DNA of 64,000 nucleotides, from positions 53,125 through 117,124 of the forward strand of contig CAJURX010000006.1 of the NCBI GenBank assembly GCA_910589125.1. Reading direction: 5' to 3'. This DNA is from an uncultured Eggerthellaceae bacterium (GTDB taxonomy: Bacteria; Actinomycetota; Coriobacteriia; Coriobacteriales; Eggerthellaceae). Below the pieces are notes generated by a model, which saw only the letters and a list, made by a program, of their open reading frames with translations, was not told where the DNA came from and ran no database searches. Positions within the stretch are counted from its first letter, which is position 1. Every line of letters starts with the position of its first letter. Positions 1 to 10,067 of the stretch are shown here, one piece after another. The position numbers were made by a program, and so were the translations under genes.

Positions 1-27
1 AAGGATAGATCGCGAGAGAGGATATGC

Positions 28-864
28 ATGAGGGACGGGATGCTCGAGTTCAAGGATGCGCCGATGTTCGGGAGGGTGATGAGGGATGCTGACATCTGCA
101 AGGAGGTGCTGGAGCGCTTCTTGGGATTTGCCATAGAGCGCATCGAATACCTCAACGCAGAGCAGGTCCTGGACCCTGCCACCGATGCCAAGGGCGTGCG
201 GCTGGATGTGTTCGCGAAGGGAACAGACGCAGTCTTCGACATAGAGATGCAAGTGGCGAGCACCCCATCTCTCGGGAAGCGGCTGCGGTACTACCAGGCG
301 TCCATCGACCAGGCCTGCCTCGACAAGGGATGCGACTACGATGCGCTCGGTGCGAGCTACATCATCTTCGTCTGCGACTTCGATGCCTATGGGAAGGGCC
401 TTCCGGCATACCACCTAGAGCGTGCATGCCTCGAGGATGCATCCGTGGATGTCTCTGACGCATCCCACTGGCTCGTGCTCAATGCATGCGCGTGGGACAA
501 GGATGAGGACGCGAGGCGCTCAGGGCTGCTAAACTACATCCACACGAGCAAGCCTGCTGATGATGTGCTCGTCAGCAAGATCAGCTGTGCCGTGAAGAGC
601 GCCAACAGCGATGCCAAGTGGAGGGAGAGCGCCGTGGGATTCATGACCGTGGAGCATTCTCATAGGGTCGCGCTACGTGATGCGCGCAGAGAGGGCCTAG
701 CAGAAGGCCTCGACCGTGGCCGCCAAGAAGGCATCCAGCAGGGAGAAGCCCGATTCGGCAAGCTCGCTGACATCCTCTTGGATGAGAAGCGCATCGATGA
801 CCTCAAGCGCGCTGCCGATGATGCCACCTATCGCGATGCCCTCTTCCAGGAATACGGATTGTAG
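28..864 (+). CDS. Rpn family PD-(D/E)XK nuclease / putative transposase
   Basis: The 278-residue product looks like the Rpn/PD-(D/E)XK nuclease family transposases, which promote RecA-independent recombination; its DNA target is unknown. The nuclease core is near residues 56-76: RLDV supplies Asp60, and FDIEMQ supplies Asp71, Glu73 and Gln75. The C-terminal third (about 205-245) is charged and predicted helical, with repeated EG/QG turns typical of the family. The ATG at 28 has a GAGAGAGG Shine-Dalgarno 5-6 bases upstream; an upstream extension cannot be excluded because the window begins here. It stands alone, convergent with thrS, with a hairpin between them. No inverted repeats or target duplications are visible, so it is not a complete insertion sequence. 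Family assignment is fairly secure; activity is inferred. Confidence 0.8.
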   Translation: MRDGMLEFKDAPMFGRVMRDADICKEVLERFLGFAIERIEYLNAEQVLDPATDAKGVRLDVFAKGTDAVFDIEMQVASTPSLGKRLRYYQASIDQACLDKGCDYDALGASYIIFVCDFDAYGKGLPAYHLERACLEDASVDVSDASHWLVLNACAWDKDEDARRSGLLNYIHTSKPADDVLVSKISCAVKSANSDAKWRESAVGFMTVEHSHRVALRDARREGLAEGLDRGRQEGIQQGEARFGKLADILLDEKRIDDLKRAADDATYRDALFQEYGL

Positions 865-888
865 CTAGGACCCCGTCCCATAGGAACC

Positions 889-914
889 ACGGGCGCAGGC
901 TTACCTGCGCCCGT
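889..914. terminator. Bidirectional-type hairpin between convergent genes
   Basis: A perfect 11-bp stem (ACGGGCGCAGG / CCTGCGCCCGT) with a 4-base loop sits between the stops of the Rpn gene and thrS. There is no T-run on either side. It may end both transcripts, but its sequence also resembles the dispersed GGGCGCA...TGCGCCC palindromic repeat seen elsewhere in this window. Confidence 0.5.
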
Positions 915-945
915 ATGTGGATGCGCTATCGCAATGAGGTGCCCA

Positions 946-2859
946 TCAAAGGGCAGCATCCCTGATCTTGTCGATGAACTCCCTGCGGTCGCAGCTTCCC
1001 AAGTCACCCTCGGACCTATCGCGCACCGAGATGGTCTTCTCCTCCATCTCAGCATCACCGATGATGACCATGTAGGGGATCTTCTGCTGCTGCGCCTTCG
1101 CTATCTTGACCTTCATCGGCTCGTTCTGGTCGTACATCTCCACGCGACCGCCCACGCCCTTGAGCTCGCCAGCGAATGCCGCAGCTTCTTCCTTATGGCG
1201 GTCAGCGATCGGGATGATGGCCACCTGCACAGGAGCCAACCAGAGCGGGAGCGCACCCGCATAGTGCTCGATGAGGATACCCAAGAAGCGCTCGATCGAG
1301 CCGAAGATGGCACGGTGCAGCATCCAGGGGCGCTGCTCGGTGTTGTCCTGAGCTCGATAGGTCAGATCGAAGCGCTCGGGCATGTTGAAGTCGATCTGCA
1401 CCGTGGAGCACTGCCATGTGCGGCCGATGGCGTCCTTCACCTTGATGTCGATCTTCGGGCCATAGAACGCACCATCACCCTCATTGATCTCATAGGCCAG
1501 ATGATGGCGCTCGCAGGCCTCCTTGAGCGCATTGGTGGCGTAATCCCACATATCATCGGTCCCGATGGATTTATCAGGGCGCGTGGATATCTCCGCCTCG
1601 TAGGCGAACCCGAACGTGGACATGATGTGATCGACCAAATCCAAGATGGCCACCACCTCATCGACCACCTGTTCCCTCGTGCAGAACACATGCGCATCGT
1701 CCTGCGTGAAGCCACGCGCGCGGAGCAGACCGTGTACCACGCCGGACATCTCGTGGCGATACACCGTGCCGAACTCGAAGTAGCGCAAGGGCAAGTCGCG
1801 ATAGGAGTGGAGCTCGTTCTTGTACAGCATGACGTGCCCCGGGCAGTTCATGGGCTTCACGCCATACTCGGATGGCCGAGGGTCCTCGTCCGTTCCCTCG
1901 TTGATCTCGAAGAAGTACATGTTGTCCTTGTAGAAGCCGTAGTGCCCGCTCGTCTTCCAGACATCTGCGTTATAGATGTGCGGAGTGATGACCTCCTCGT
2001 ATCCGCGCTCGTACAGGTCACGGCGCAGCCATTCCTGCATGGTGCGGATGATGCGCGCTCCCTTGGGGAGGTACATCGGAAGGCCCACGCCTGCCATCTG
2101 GTCCATCATGTAGATGCCCAGCTCTCGCCCGAGCTTGCGATGGTCGCGCTTCTCCGCCTCCTCGAGGCGCATCAGATGCTCTTCCAGGTCCTTCTTCTTG
2201 AAGAAGGCGGTCCCGTATATGCGAGTGAGCATCTCGTTGTCCGAGTCGCCCTTCCAGTAGGCACCGGCCGTCTTCATGAGCTTGAAGGCGCCTATCTTGC
2301 CCGCGCTCGGCACATGCGGGCCCGAGCAGAGGTCAGCGAAGCTCCCGTGTCGATAGATGCTGATCTCGGCATCTGCGGGAAGGTCGTCGATGTGCTCCGA
2401 CTTCAAGCGCTGATCCTTGAAGGTATCTTTCGCCTCTGCGTACGTGACGACCTCGCGCACGAATGGCTCATCGCGTGCGATGATCTCCGCCATCTTCTCT
2501 TCGATGGCCGGGAAGTCATCGGTGGAGAGGGGTCTGGGCAAGGCGAAGTCGTAGAAGAAGCCGTCCTCGGTCTGCGGACCGAAGCCGATCTGCGCACCGG
2601 GGATGAGCTCTTGCACAGCCTCTGCCATCACATGAGCAGCAGAGTGGCGCATGATGTCTAGCGCCTCAGGGGACCTCTCGGTGATGATCTCGACCAGAGC
2701 GCCATCCGGCACCACTGTCGTCAGGTCGACGAAGGCACCATCCACCTTGCCGGCGAGCGCTGCGCGCGCAAGGCCTGAGCCGATAGAAGCGGCCACGTCC
2801 TTGACCGTGGCACCCTCCTGGACTTCCTTGGTGCTGCCATCAGGGAGTTTGATGTTCAT
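946..2859 (-). CDS. thrS: Threonyl-tRNA synthetase
   Basis: ThrRS charges tRNA-Thr with threonine in the cytoplasm. The 637-residue product has the full bacterial architecture: TGS domain (about 1-62), editing domain with HSAAH (72-76) and CSGPH (178-182), a class II catalytic core with MNCPGH, motif 2 around RGFTQDDAHVF and motif 3 around HRAIFGSIERF, and a C-terminal anticodon-binding domain. The start is the ATG at 2859, which gives MNIKLPDGS and has AGAAAGGA eight bases upstream; a longer reading from 2892 lacks a binding site. The gene appears to be monocistronic, following the zinc-ribbon gene but separated from it by a strong terminator. I looked for a T-box leader in the roughly 120-base gap and saw none. 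Confidence 0.97.
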   Translation of the reverse strand: MNIKLPDGSTKEVQEGATVKDVAASIGSGLARAALAGKVDGAFVDLTTVVPDGALVEIITERSPEALDIMRHSAAHVMAEAVQELIPGAQIGFGPQTEDGFFYDFALPRPLSTDDFPAIEEKMAEIIARDEPFVREVVTYAEAKDTFKDQRLKSEHIDDLPADAEISIYRHGSFADLCSGPHVPSAGKIGAFKLMKTAGAYWKGDSDNEMLTRIYGTAFFKKKDLEEHLMRLEEAEKRDHRKLGRELGIYMMDQMAGVGLPMYLPKGARIIRTMQEWLRRDLYERGYEEVITPHIYNADVWKTSGHYGFYKDNMYFFEINEGTDEDPRPSEYGVKPMNCPGHVMLYKNELHSYRDLPLRYFEFGTVYRHEMSGVVHGLLRARGFTQDDAHVFCTREQVVDEVVAILDLVDHIMSTFGFAYEAEISTRPDKSIGTDDMWDYATNALKEACERHHLAYEINEGDGAFYGPKIDIKVKDAIGRTWQCSTVQIDFNMPERFDLTYRAQDNTEQRPWMLHRAIFGSIERFLGILIEHYAGALPLWLAPVQVAIIPIADRHKEEAAAFAGELKGVGGRVEMYDQNEPMKVKIAKAQQQKIPYMVIIGDAEMEEKTISVRDRSEGDLGSCDRREFIDKIRDAAL

Positions 2860-2973
2860 GCTGCATTTCCTTTCTGCACCGGGTGCGAACAAAGCACCTG
2901 CGCATCATCCATCCGTCGCCGTTGACTGACGCGGACTCCTTTGACCTTTGGAATGATACCCTCACCCATCCGC

Positions 2974-3007
2974 AAAAAAAAGAGGTGCAGGCGAACCTGC
3001 ACCTCTT
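2974..3007 (-). terminator. Rho-independent terminator of the zinc-ribbon gene
   Basis: On the minus strand a perfect 12-bp stem (AAGAGGTGCAGG / CCTGCACCTCTT) closed by a TTCG tetraloop is followed by eight T residues. It lies about 30 bases after the zinc-ribbon stop codon and separates that gene from thrS. Confidence 0.95.
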
Positions 3008-3037
3008 GCACATGTCACGATCAGCGCGAGGGCGCCT

Positions 3038-3559
3038 CTATGCCTCCGCAGAGGAAGAGGAATGGGAGCGTTCGGAATGCGTCCTGCGACGCGAGCGCGA
3101 GGATGCGGCAGCCGAGCGACTCTTCTGCGCGCCCCCCACGGGCGTAGCGCAGAAGGGGCAGATGGTCCATGCGGGCTCGAGCGCCTTCTCACAATGCGAG
3201 CAGAGGTTCTTCAGCTGCGTGTGGCAATTGGGGCAGATGACATAGTCCATCTCCACGGGGTATCCGCACGTAGCGCATTCGCCATACTTCATCAGCTCTC
3301 GCTGCTTGAGGGCGACCTCGAGCTCCTGCTCATCCTTGTCGATGCGCAGCATCGGCGGACGCAGCAGGCAATACGCGATCACGCCCACGATGGGGACCAG
3401 AGCGACGATGGCCCACACATACCAAGCGGCGCCCCTGAGGTAAGCATCCCGGACCACCCATACGATGGAAAGGACGTAGAGAATGACAAGAAGGACGATG
3501 ACGATGGTGAACGCCGCCTGCATCTGCGGTGTCCAGATCTGTGATATCAGCTCGCTCAT
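3038..3559 (-). CDS. Two-helix membrane protein with tandem zinc ribbons
   Basis: I do not recognise a specific function. The 173-residue product has two hydrophobic segments (about 14-36 and 43-66), the second resembling the phospholipase D-nuclease N-terminal membrane module. A soluble part follows with four CxxC pairs (CATC, CPNC, CSHC, CPFC), i.e. two double zinc ribbons of the DZANK type, and a Ser/Arg-rich tail. The domains suggest a membrane-anchored protein with a cytoplasmic metal-binding head. The ATG has AGGGGAG nine bases upstream, and a TGATATAAT extended -10 precedes the gene. A strong terminator follows, so it is probably transcribed alone or with read-through from valS. Confidence 0.8.
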   Translation of the reverse strand: MSELISQIWTPQMQAAFTIVIVLLVILYVLSIVWVVRDAYLRGAAWYVWAIVALVPIVGVIAYCLLRPPMLRIDKDEQELEVALKQRELMKYGECATCGYPVEMDYVICPNCHTQLKNLCSHCEKALEPAWTICPFCATPVGGAQKSRSAAASSRSRRRTHSERSHSSSSAEA

Positions 3560-3594
3560 GGTAGGTACTCCCCTAATGCGTCTCTCATGCGTCC

Positions 3595-3606
3595 GGAATT
3601 ATATCA
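3595..3606 (-). promoter_or_regulatory. Extended -10 promoter for the zinc-ribbon gene
   Basis: On the minus strand the sequence TGATATAAT (perfect -10 at 3598-3603 with the TGn extension) lies about 40 bases before the ATG at 3559. No good -35 is visible, as expected for an extended -10 promoter. Confidence 0.55.
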
Positions 3607-3642
3607 AAGGCGCTCTCAGCAACCGCAGATGCGACCTTATCA

Positions 3643-6306
3643 TCACATCTGCGCGAGCTGAGCGTCGATCTTGTCCCGTTGGTCGGCAAGCTCGTCGCGC
3701 TTCGCGGTGTCCTTGGCGATGATCTCAGGAGCCGCCTTCGCCAAGAATCCCGGGTTCGACAGCTTCTTGGTGAGCTTCTCGAGATCCTTCTCCACCTTCG
3801 CACGCTCCCGCTCGAGCTTCGCGCGCTCCTCAGCGAAGTCCACGAGCCCCGCCATGTCCGTATACACCTCCATGTCGGAGAGTATCCCGACCACGGCAGC
3901 ATCGGGCTTCGTCGCATCGGGCGATGCAGCAAGGGACGCCGTGACGGCAAGGGACGCGATGAGCGGCTCTTGGGCTGCGATGAGCGCGGATGTGGCCTCA
4001 GAGGCCTTCACCGTGACAGCGAGCTCTTCGCGCGGTGACACGCCATAGCGCGAGCGCGCCGACCGGACCGCGCCGACGATGTCGATGACGGCCTGGATGC
4101 GACGCTCTGCGTCATCATCCACATAGGCGGCAAGCGCGGATGCCTCCGGCCACGGAGCGCCGATGAGCATCGCAGGAGCATCAGGGGCATGCTGCATCTC
4201 CCCGTAGATGCGCTCGGTCAGGAACGGCATGACCGGATGCAAGAGCTTCAGCGTCTCCTCGAGCACGTACTGGAGGTTCCGCTGGCATGCGAGGCGATCA
4301 GCAGCGTCATCGGACTTCAAGCGGCTCTTCGAGAACTCGATGTACCAGTCGCACAGCTCATTCCAGATGAAGGCATACAGCTCGCGCGCCATGTCGCTGA
4401 ACTCGAACGCCTCATAGGTATCATCGATAGCGCGCACGGCCTTTGCGAGGCGCGAGAACATCCACCTGTCCGCATCGGTCACGAGCTCGGGAGGACCGGG
4501 CGTGAAGCCGTCCATGTTCATGGACACGAAGCGGGCAGCGTTCTTGATCTTGTTGGCGAAATTGCGCGCGGATTCGATCTTCTGATAGTCGAATCGCATG
4601 GCTTGGGACCCGGTGACCTGAGAGATCAGACCGAAGCGCATGCCATCTGCACCGTAATCGGCCATGAGCTCCATCGGGTCGATCCCGTTGCCGCGCGACT
4701 TGCTCATGGGCTTGCCATCCGCTCCCATGACGGTGGGATGGATGATGACGTCTTGGAAGGGGATCTGACTCGTGCAGTACTCGGATGCCATGACCATGCG
4801 CGCCACCCACAGCCCCATGATGTCGCGCGCCGTGGAGAGGACCTGCGTCGGATAGTACCGCGCAAGCTCAGGAGCTTCCGTGCCGAGCTCTCCCCATCCT
4901 TGCGTGGCGAAGGGCCAGAGCTGCGAGGAGAACCAGGTGTCCAGGACATCCTCATCCTGGCGCACGGGAGCTCCGCACTCTGGGCATGTCTCGACATCCT
5001 CGAGGAGGGCGTCGCTCCACCCGCACGCATCACAGTAGAACACCGGGATCCGGTGCCCCCACCAGAGCTGCCGCGAGATGCACCAGTCCTTCAGGTTCTC
5101 CAGCCAGTCAAGGTAGACCTGCGCCCAACGCTTCGGATGGAAGCGCACCTGAGATGACTCCACCGCTATGCGCGCTGGCTCCTTCAAGTGCGAGACATCC
5201 ACGAACCACTGCTCCGAGAGCCACGGCTCCAAGGTGCTGTGACAGCGATAGCAATGCATGACGGAATGGCTCATGTCCTCGATATGGTCGAGCAGGCCCA
5301 AGCGCTCGAACTCGCGAACGACCTCTTCTCGGGCCTCATCCCGGCTCATGCCGCTGAACCGTCCGAAGCCATCCACCACATGCGCCGTCTCATCGAAGAT
5401 GTTGATGACATCAAGGTCAGCGCGCTGGCCCATAGCGTGGTCGTTGGGGTCGTGCGCAGGCGTCACCTTGACAGCGCCTGTTCCGTATTCAGCATCCACG
5501 TGGAAATCCGTGAAGATGGGGATCGCCCTGTCCACGATGGGCAGGACCGCGCGCTTCCCCACGAGCGCCGCATAGCGCTCATCAGAGGGGCTCACCGCAA
5601 CACCGGTATCCCCGAGCATGGTCTCAGGGCGCGTGGTGGCCACGATGATGTGGTCGATGCCGTCCACCGGCTCTTCGAGCGGGTAGCGCAGATACCACAG
5701 ATGCCCATCCTCATCAGCGTATTCCGCCTCATCATCTGCGATGGCGGTCGTGCAGTGCGGGCACCAGTTCACGATGCGGCGTCCGCGATAGATGATGTCG
5801 TTGTGATACCAATCCACGAACAAGCGGCGCACTGCCAAGGAGAACTCAGGGCTCATGGTGAACTGCTCGTGCTCATAATCGCAGCTGCATCCCATAGCCT
5901 TGATCTGGTTGACGATGGTGGTGCCATACTGGTCGCGCCACTTCTGGCATTCCTCGATGAATGCCTCACGGCCGATCTCGCGCCGGTTGATGCCCTGCTC
6001 TGCAAGGCGCTTGTCCACCTTCGTCTGCGTAGCGATGCCCGCGTGGTCGGTGCCCAAGATCCAGCGGGTCTGGAACCCGCGCATGCGCGCTCGACGGATG
6101 CAGGCGTCTTGGATGGTGTCATTCAGCGCATGACCCATGTGGAGCACGCCGGTCACGTTCGGGGGAGGGATGACGATCGTATAGGGTGCATCCCCATGCT
6201 CGCCGAATCCCTCCGTCCGCAGGAAGTAGCCTCCAGCCATCCACGCTTCGAATATGGGACGCTCCCACGCTGCGAAATCCTCTGCGACCCTCGTTGCCTC
6301 TGCCAT
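3643..6306 (-). CDS. valS: Valyl-tRNA synthetase
   Basis: ValRS is a class I synthetase that charges tRNA-Val and edits misactivated threonine. The 887-residue product carries the HIGH motif as HMGH (56-59, within [15 protein letters not shown]) and the KMSKS motif as MSKSRGN. The CP1 editing insertion, an anticodon-binding domain and the C-terminal coiled coil (about 820-887, rich in Lys/Glu) that contacts the tRNA elbow all follow. Length is normal. GGAGG lies about 11 bases before the ATG, slightly far. The gene starts 27 bases after clpX stops, so it is probably transcribed from the clpX promoter. A class I tail gene after tig-clpP-clpX is a known arrangement in Actinobacteria and Firmicutes. 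Confidence 0.97.
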   Translation of the reverse strand: MAEATRVAEDFAAWERPIFEAWMAGGYFLRTEGFGEHGDAPYTIVIPPPNVTGVLHMGHALNDTIQDACIRRARMRGFQTRWILGTDHAGIATQTKVDKRLAEQGINRREIGREAFIEECQKWRDQYGTTIVNQIKAMGCSCDYEHEQFTMSPEFSLAVRRLFVDWYHNDIIYRGRRIVNWCPHCTTAIADDEAEYADEDGHLWYLRYPLEEPVDGIDHIIVATTRPETMLGDTGVAVSPSDERYAALVGKRAVLPIVDRAIPIFTDFHVDAEYGTGAVKVTPAHDPNDHAMGQRADLDVINIFDETAHVVDGFGRFSGMSRDEAREEVVREFERLGLLDHIEDMSHSVMHCYRCHSTLEPWLSEQWFVDVSHLKEPARIAVESSQVRFHPKRWAQVYLDWLENLKDWCISRQLWWGHRIPVFYCDACGWSDALLEDVETCPECGAPVRQDEDVLDTWFSSQLWPFATQGWGELGTEAPELARYYPTQVLSTARDIMGLWVARMVMASEYCTSQIPFQDVIIHPTVMGADGKPMSKSRGNGIDPMELMADYGADGMRFGLISQVTGSQAMRFDYQKIESARNFANKIKNAARFVSMNMDGFTPGPPELVTDADRWMFSRLAKAVRAIDDTYEAFEFSDMARELYAFIWNELCDWYIEFSKSRLKSDDAADRLACQRNLQYVLEETLKLLHPVMPFLTERIYGEMQHAPDAPAMLIGAPWPEASALAAYVDDDAERRIQAVIDIVGAVRSARSRYGVSPREELAVTVKASEATSALIAAQEPLIASLAVTASLAASPDATKPDAAVVGILSDMEVYTDMAGLVDFAEERAKLERERAKVEKDLEKLTKKLSNPGFLAKAAPEIIAKDTAKRDELADQRDKIDAQLAQM

Positions 6307-6333
6307 GCCCTGTCATCCCTCCTCTATGCGCAT

Positions 6334-7725
6334 CTACGCGCTCTGCGTCTCCTGCTCGCGCTCTTCGATCACAGGCTCGGTCTCTCCTGTGATATCAGTG
6401 GCGCGGATGGTCACCTTCGTCGGACCCTTGATCTCAGGAAGGTCGTACATGACGTTGGTGAGGATGCGCTCGCAGATGGAGCGCAGCCCACGCGCACCTG
6501 TGCCATGCTCGATGGCCTCATGTGCGATGGCCTTGAGCGCATCATCCTCCACCACCAGCTCAGCGTCCTCATATGAGAACGACTTGGTGTACTGCTTGAT
6601 CAACGCGTTCTTGGGCTCCACCAAGATCCTGACCAGGTCCTCCTCGGTGAGCTCATCGAGCGCGGTGATGACCGGGATGCGGCCGACGAACTCGGGGATC
6701 ATGCCATAGCGATTCAGGTCCTCAGGCAGCACCTGTGCCAAGAGCTCGGCGTCTGCCTGCTTCTTCGTCTCGGGCATCTCAGAGGCGAAGCCAAGGCCGT
6801 TCTTGCCGACGCGCTGCCCGATGATGTCGGGAAGGCCCACGAATGCGCCGCCCAAGATGAAGAGGATGTTCGTGGTGTCTATATGCAGCAGCTCCTGCTC
6901 GGGATGCTTGCGGCCGCCTTGGGGAGGCACAGAGGCCTCGCATCCCTCGACGATCTTCAGGAGCGCCTGCTGCACGCCCTCGCCCGAGACGTCACGCGTG
7001 ATGGAGAGGTTCTCGGCCTTGCGCGCGATCTTGTCTATCTCATCGATGTAGATGATGCCGATCTCCGCCTTCTCCATATCGAAGTCAGCTGCGGTGATGA
7101 GCTTGAGCAGGATGTTCTCGACGTCCTCGCCCACATAGCCAGCCTCGGTGAGCGTGGTGGCATCCGCGATGGCGAAGGGCACCTTAAGCGTGCGCGCGAG
7201 GGTCTGCGCGAGCAGCGTCTTGCCCGAACCCGTGGGGCCCAACAGCATGATGTTGCTCTTGTCTATCTCGACATCGTCGGACGCTGCCTCATCTGACGCG
7301 CCCCTGCGATGCTCTCCCATGATGATGCGCTTGTAATGGTTGTACACGGCAACGGAGAGCGCCCGCTTGGCCGCTTCCTGGCCGACGACATGCTCGGAGA
7401 GGCGCGCATGTATCTCATGGGGCGTGGGAAGGTCCTCGGCATCGCCGAAGAGGGGCTCATCCGCCTCCTCTTCCCCACCAGCGCTCGCAACGCTGGCGTA
7501 GCTGACCTCCTCTTCGACAGAGGGCCACTGAGCAGGCGCATCCTCGCCGCTCCCGCGACCACCCCAGACCATCTCATGCATGAGCGCGTCAGCGCACACG
7601 GTGATGCATTGGTCGCATATGTAGATGTCATTCGGTCCTTGGATCATCGAGTTCGACATGCTCGACGGCTTGCCGCAGAACGCGCAATGGATGTCGTCGT
7701 GCGCTTGATTGGTATCGTTCGTCAT
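6334..7725 (-). CDS. clpX: ATP-dependent Clp protease ATP-binding subunit ClpX
   Basis: ClpX is a hexameric AAA+ unfoldase that feeds tagged proteins into ClpP. The 463-residue product has the N-terminal C4 zinc-binding domain (Cys14, Cys17, Cys37, Cys40), Walker A GPTGSGKT, Walker [10 protein letters not shown] and the sensor-2 region [10 protein letters not shown]. It is somewhat longer than usual because of a Gly/Glu-rich stretch between the zinc domain and the AAA+ core (about 55-100) and an acidic C-terminal tail. AAGAGAG precedes the ATG. clpX follows clpP, but a hairpin with a short T-run lies between them, suggesting partial termination or a separate promoter in the 148-base gap. Confidence 0.97.
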   Translation of the reverse strand: MTNDTNQAHDDIHCAFCGKPSSMSNSMIQGPNDIYICDQCITVCADALMHEMVWGGRGSGEDAPAQWPSVEEEVSYASVASAGGEEEADEPLFGDAEDLPTPHEIHARLSEHVVGQEAAKRALSVAVYNHYKRIIMGEHRRGASDEAASDDVEIDKSNIMLLGPTGSGKTLLAQTLARTLKVPFAIADATTLTEAGYVGEDVENILLKLITAADFDMEKAEIGIIYIDEIDKIARKAENLSITRDVSGEGVQQALLKIVEGCEASVPPQGGRKHPEQELLHIDTTNILFILGGAFVGLPDIIGQRVGKNGLGFASEMPETKKQADAELLAQVLPEDLNRYGMIPEFVGRIPVITALDELTEEDLVRILVEPKNALIKQYTKSFSYEDAELVVEDDALKAIAHEAIEHGTGARGLRSICERILTNVMYDLPEIKGPTKVTIRATDITGETEPVIEEREQETQSA

Positions 7726-7763
7726 TTCGCTCTCTTGGTGTCTCGGTCCAGCATTCCCTTACG

Positions 7764-7794
7764 CAAAACAGCGCCAAGGACGGATCCTTGGCGC
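7764..7794 (-). terminator. Hairpin terminator after clpP
   Basis: A perfect 10-bp stem (GCGCCAAGGA / TCCTTGGCGC) with a 4-base loop lies in the clpP-clpX gap. Reading along the minus strand it is followed by TGTTTTGCG, a modest T-run. It probably ends or attenuates clpP transcription before clpX. Confidence 0.7.
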
Positions 7795-7873
7795 CTGGGA
7801 CCTTGAGCCGCAACATGGCATCGAGCCCTCACCGCATGCGATCCCGTCATGGGATGAGGTGGGTGCCACGCGC

Positions 7874-8476
7874 TCAGTGATGGGTGATGATCTCATCCAC
7901 CAGGCCATAGTCCTTGGCCTGCTCTGCGGTCATGTAATTGTCGCGCTCGGTGTCATCCTGGATCTTCTCGATGGACTGACCGGTGTTGTCAGCCAGGATC
8001 TTGTTCAAGCGCTTGCGCGTCTTGAGCATGAAGTCAGCCACGATGGCGATCTCGGTCTGCTGACCCTGCGCGCCACCGAGCGGCTGGTGGATGAGCACCA
8101 TGGAGTTCGGGAGGCAATAGCGCTTGCCCTTCGCGCCTGATGACAGCAGGACCGCCGCCATGGAAGCGCACTCGCCGATGCAGATGGTGGATACATCGCA
8201 CTTGATGAAGTTCATCGTATCCAAGATGCCCAGGCCAGCAGTGACCGAGCCGCCCGGGGAGTTGATGTAGAGGGAGATATCCTTCTCGGGATCTGCGCTC
8301 TCGAGATGCAGCAGCTGCGCCACCACGGAGTTCGCAACATGGTCGTCGATCTGCTCTCCCAAGAAGACGATCCTGTCATTGAGCAAGCGTGAATAGATGT
8401 CATAGCTGCGCTCACCGCGTGGTGATTGCTCGATGACGTACGGTATCAATGCATTCCTCGCCACTTCGATGCTCAT
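7874..8476 (-). CDS. clpP: ATP-dependent Clp protease proteolytic subunit
   Basis: ClpP forms the double-heptamer serine protease chamber that degrades substrates delivered by ClpX or ClpC. The 200-residue product has the catalytic triad Ser105 (GECASM), His130 (VLIHQP) and Asp179 (ERDNYMTA), and the conserved SPGGSVTAG oxyanion loop. Length is normal, with only a short propeptide region. GAGGAA sits close to the ATG (about 4 bases). It follows tig and precedes clpX, the typical trigger factor-Clp arrangement. A GC-rich hairpin is present just upstream of the start, inside the leader. No CIRCE or HAIR heat-shock operator was seen. Confidence 0.97.
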   Translation of the reverse strand: MSIEVARNALIPYVIEQSPRGERSYDIYSRLLNDRIVFLGEQIDDHVANSVVAQLLHLESADPEKDISLYINSPGGSVTAGLGILDTMNFIKCDVSTICIGECASMAAVLLSSGAKGKRYCLPNSMVLIHQPLGGAQGQQTEIAIVADFMLKTRKRLNKILADNTGQSIEKIQDDTERDNYMTAEQAKDYGLVDEIITHH

Positions 8477-8532
8477 GGTTCCTCGCTTTCGCTTTGGGCG
8501 CCCGCGCGGACGCCCATCATCGTTTTCCTGAC

Positions 8533-8561
8533 ACTATGATGCCTTTATCTCTCCAATGCAA
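8533..8561 (-). promoter_or_regulatory. Possible clpP promoter
   Basis: On the minus strand TTGCAT and CATAGT are separated by 17 bases, ending about 57 bases before the clpP ATG. Each hexamer matches the consensus only partly (3/6 and 4/6), but the TTGCAT box recurs at the sigA promoter. Confidence 0.4.
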
Positions 8562-8625
8562 GAGAACCCGAGCGCATCCATGATATGAACTGACTCTCAC
8601 ACCGATGAGCGCAGACCATCCGAAC

Positions 8626-9969
8626 CTACTTGGATGCAGCGTCCTTCTCATCGCGCGCAGCGAAGTCCACCTCCGTGACCTTCGCCGTCTCCAGCACATC
8701 CGCCATGGCCTTGGAGCGGATGAGGCCCTCGCGGATCATGTAGAGGCGTCCGCTCTCGCGCCACTCGCGCTCCGTGGCGCGGGGGTCATCGAGCCCGGCG
8801 CGCTCGAATTCGAGGGTGATGTCCTCATCGGTCGCCTCGATGCCCTTGTTGCGCGCCCACGCATCCAGCGCCAGCTCGCGCTTTGCCTCGTCCTGTGCCT
8901 GGCGCTTGACGTCCTCTTTGAACTCAGCGTTGTCGATGCCCTTCTGGAGAAGATAGCTATCGAAGCTCACGTTCGCACGCTGCAGCTGCGAGAAGAAATC
9001 CTGGAGCAGCTCAGCCTCCACCTGCTCGGCCATGGACGCGGGGACCTCGCCCTGCACGCGCTCGGCCAGCTGCATGGCACAGGCGTTCTCCTTGATCTGC
9101 GGGATGACCTGAGCCTTCTGCTGCTCGAGGGAATCGGCGATCTCCTTCTTGAGCGCATCGACCGTGTCGAAGCCGAGCGTCTCGGACACCCACTCGTCAG
9201 TGAGCTCAGGGGCCTGCTCCTTCTTGACGACCGCGCAGGTGACCTCGAAGCTCACGGTCTGCCCAGCCAGATCGGCCATGAGCATGGCGGTCTCATCCTC
9301 AGGGACGTCCACGCTGAAGGTGCGGGTCTCCCCCTTCTTGATGCCCTCGATCTTCTTGTCGAGCGCCTCGGAGTAGAGCCCGGTGCCCAAGCTGTAGAGG
9401 AGGGATTCGCTGGTGAGCGAATCGACCGCACTCCCATCGGCCTTGGTGGCCTTGATGTTGATATCCGCTGCGCGATCTGCGGTGAGCTTCGTTGCAGCAG
9501 AGGCGTTCTCGTAGGTCTTGTAGTGATCCGTGAGCGCTTCGATCTGGGATTCGATCTCCTTGGGGGTAGCCTCCGCAAGCGGCACCTCCACCTCGACCGG
9601 ATCATAGGAGGTGAGCTCGAGCTCGGGCTTCACGGCAACGGTCACCTCGAAGGTGAAGGGCTTGCCCGGCTCTATCGTCCCCACCTCGCCGAAGTCCGGA
9701 GAAGCCACAGGGAAGAGCTTCTGCTCTTCGACGACCCTCGGGTACAGCGCGTTCACCAGATCCTCGGTGGCAGAGGCCAGGACCGCCTCGCGACCGATGG
9801 CATTGTCGATCACCGGACGCGGAGCCTTGCCCTTGCGAAAGCCCGGGAACGAATACTGGCGAGCCAGCGTCTTGTACGTCTTGCCGACGACGTCGTCGAC
9901 CTCTTTCACCTCAGCGACGACCTGCGCCTTGACCTTGTTATCTTCAAGCTTCTCTATCTTGGCTTCCAC
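8626..9969 (-). CDS. tig: Trigger factor (ribosome-associated chaperone, PPIase)
   Basis: Trigger factor binds the ribosomal exit tunnel through L23 and folds nascent chains. The 447-residue product has the N-terminal ribosome-binding domain (including the FPGFRKGKAPR loop around residues 40-55, the L23-docking signature), a central FKBP-like peptidyl-prolyl isomerase domain (about 150-240) and a long helical C-terminal chaperone domain. The start is taken as GTG at 9969, giving MEAKIEKLE, because AAGGGA lies 8 bases upstream and homologues begin here; a longer reading would run into the upstream tRNA region. Divergent from tRNA-Leu and first in the tig-clpP-clpX-valS group. Confidence 0.95.
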   Translation of the reverse strand: MEAKIEKLEDNKVKAQVVAEVKEVDDVVGKTYKTLARQYSFPGFRKGKAPRPVIDNAIGREAVLASATEDLVNALYPRVVEEQKLFPVASPDFGEVGTIEPGKPFTFEVTVAVKPELELTSYDPVEVEVPLAEATPKEIESQIEALTDHYKTYENASAATKLTADRAADINIKATKADGSAVDSLTSESLLYSLGTGLYSEALDKKIEGIKKGETRTFSVDVPEDETAMLMADLAGQTVSFEVTCAVVKKEQAPELTDEWVSETLGFDTVDALKKEIADSLEQQKAQVIPQIKENACAMQLAERVQGEVPASMAEQVEAELLQDFFSQLQRANVSFDSYLLQKGIDNAEFKEDVKRQAQDEAKRELALDAWARNKGIEATDEDITLEFERAGLDDPRATEREWRESGRLYMIREGLIRSKAMADVLETAKVTEVDFAARDEKDAASK

Positions 9970-10067
9970 CTGATCTGTCCCTTCAGCTATCCAGTGAATG
10001 TATGTCGACGTATGGTAACATACAGAGTCGCTGCCGGAATGGCTCCAAGCCATGGCGCGAGGCTCGT

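Noticed and set aside
934..2661. Long open frame (575 codons) opposite thrS
   Set aside because: It is the antisense shadow of thrS, caused by GC-rich codon bias; the translation is His/Asp/Leu-rich without recognisable domains and has no ribosome binding site.
2860..2973. Possible T-box leader of thrS
   Set aside because: No specifier loop, no TGGN antiterminator bulge and no terminator/antiterminator pair were found; only a short GGTGC/GCACC stem is present.
3062..3544. Plus-strand frame opposite the zinc-ribbon protein
   Set aside because: The minus-strand frame has CxxC pairs, membrane helices, ribosome binding site and terminator; the plus-strand frame has none of these.
8477..8625. 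Heat-shock operator (CIRCE or HAIR) upstream of clpP
   Set aside because: Neither TTAGCACTC-N9-GAGTGCTAA nor CTTGAGT-N7-ACTCAAG can be recognised; only a GC-rich hairpin is present.
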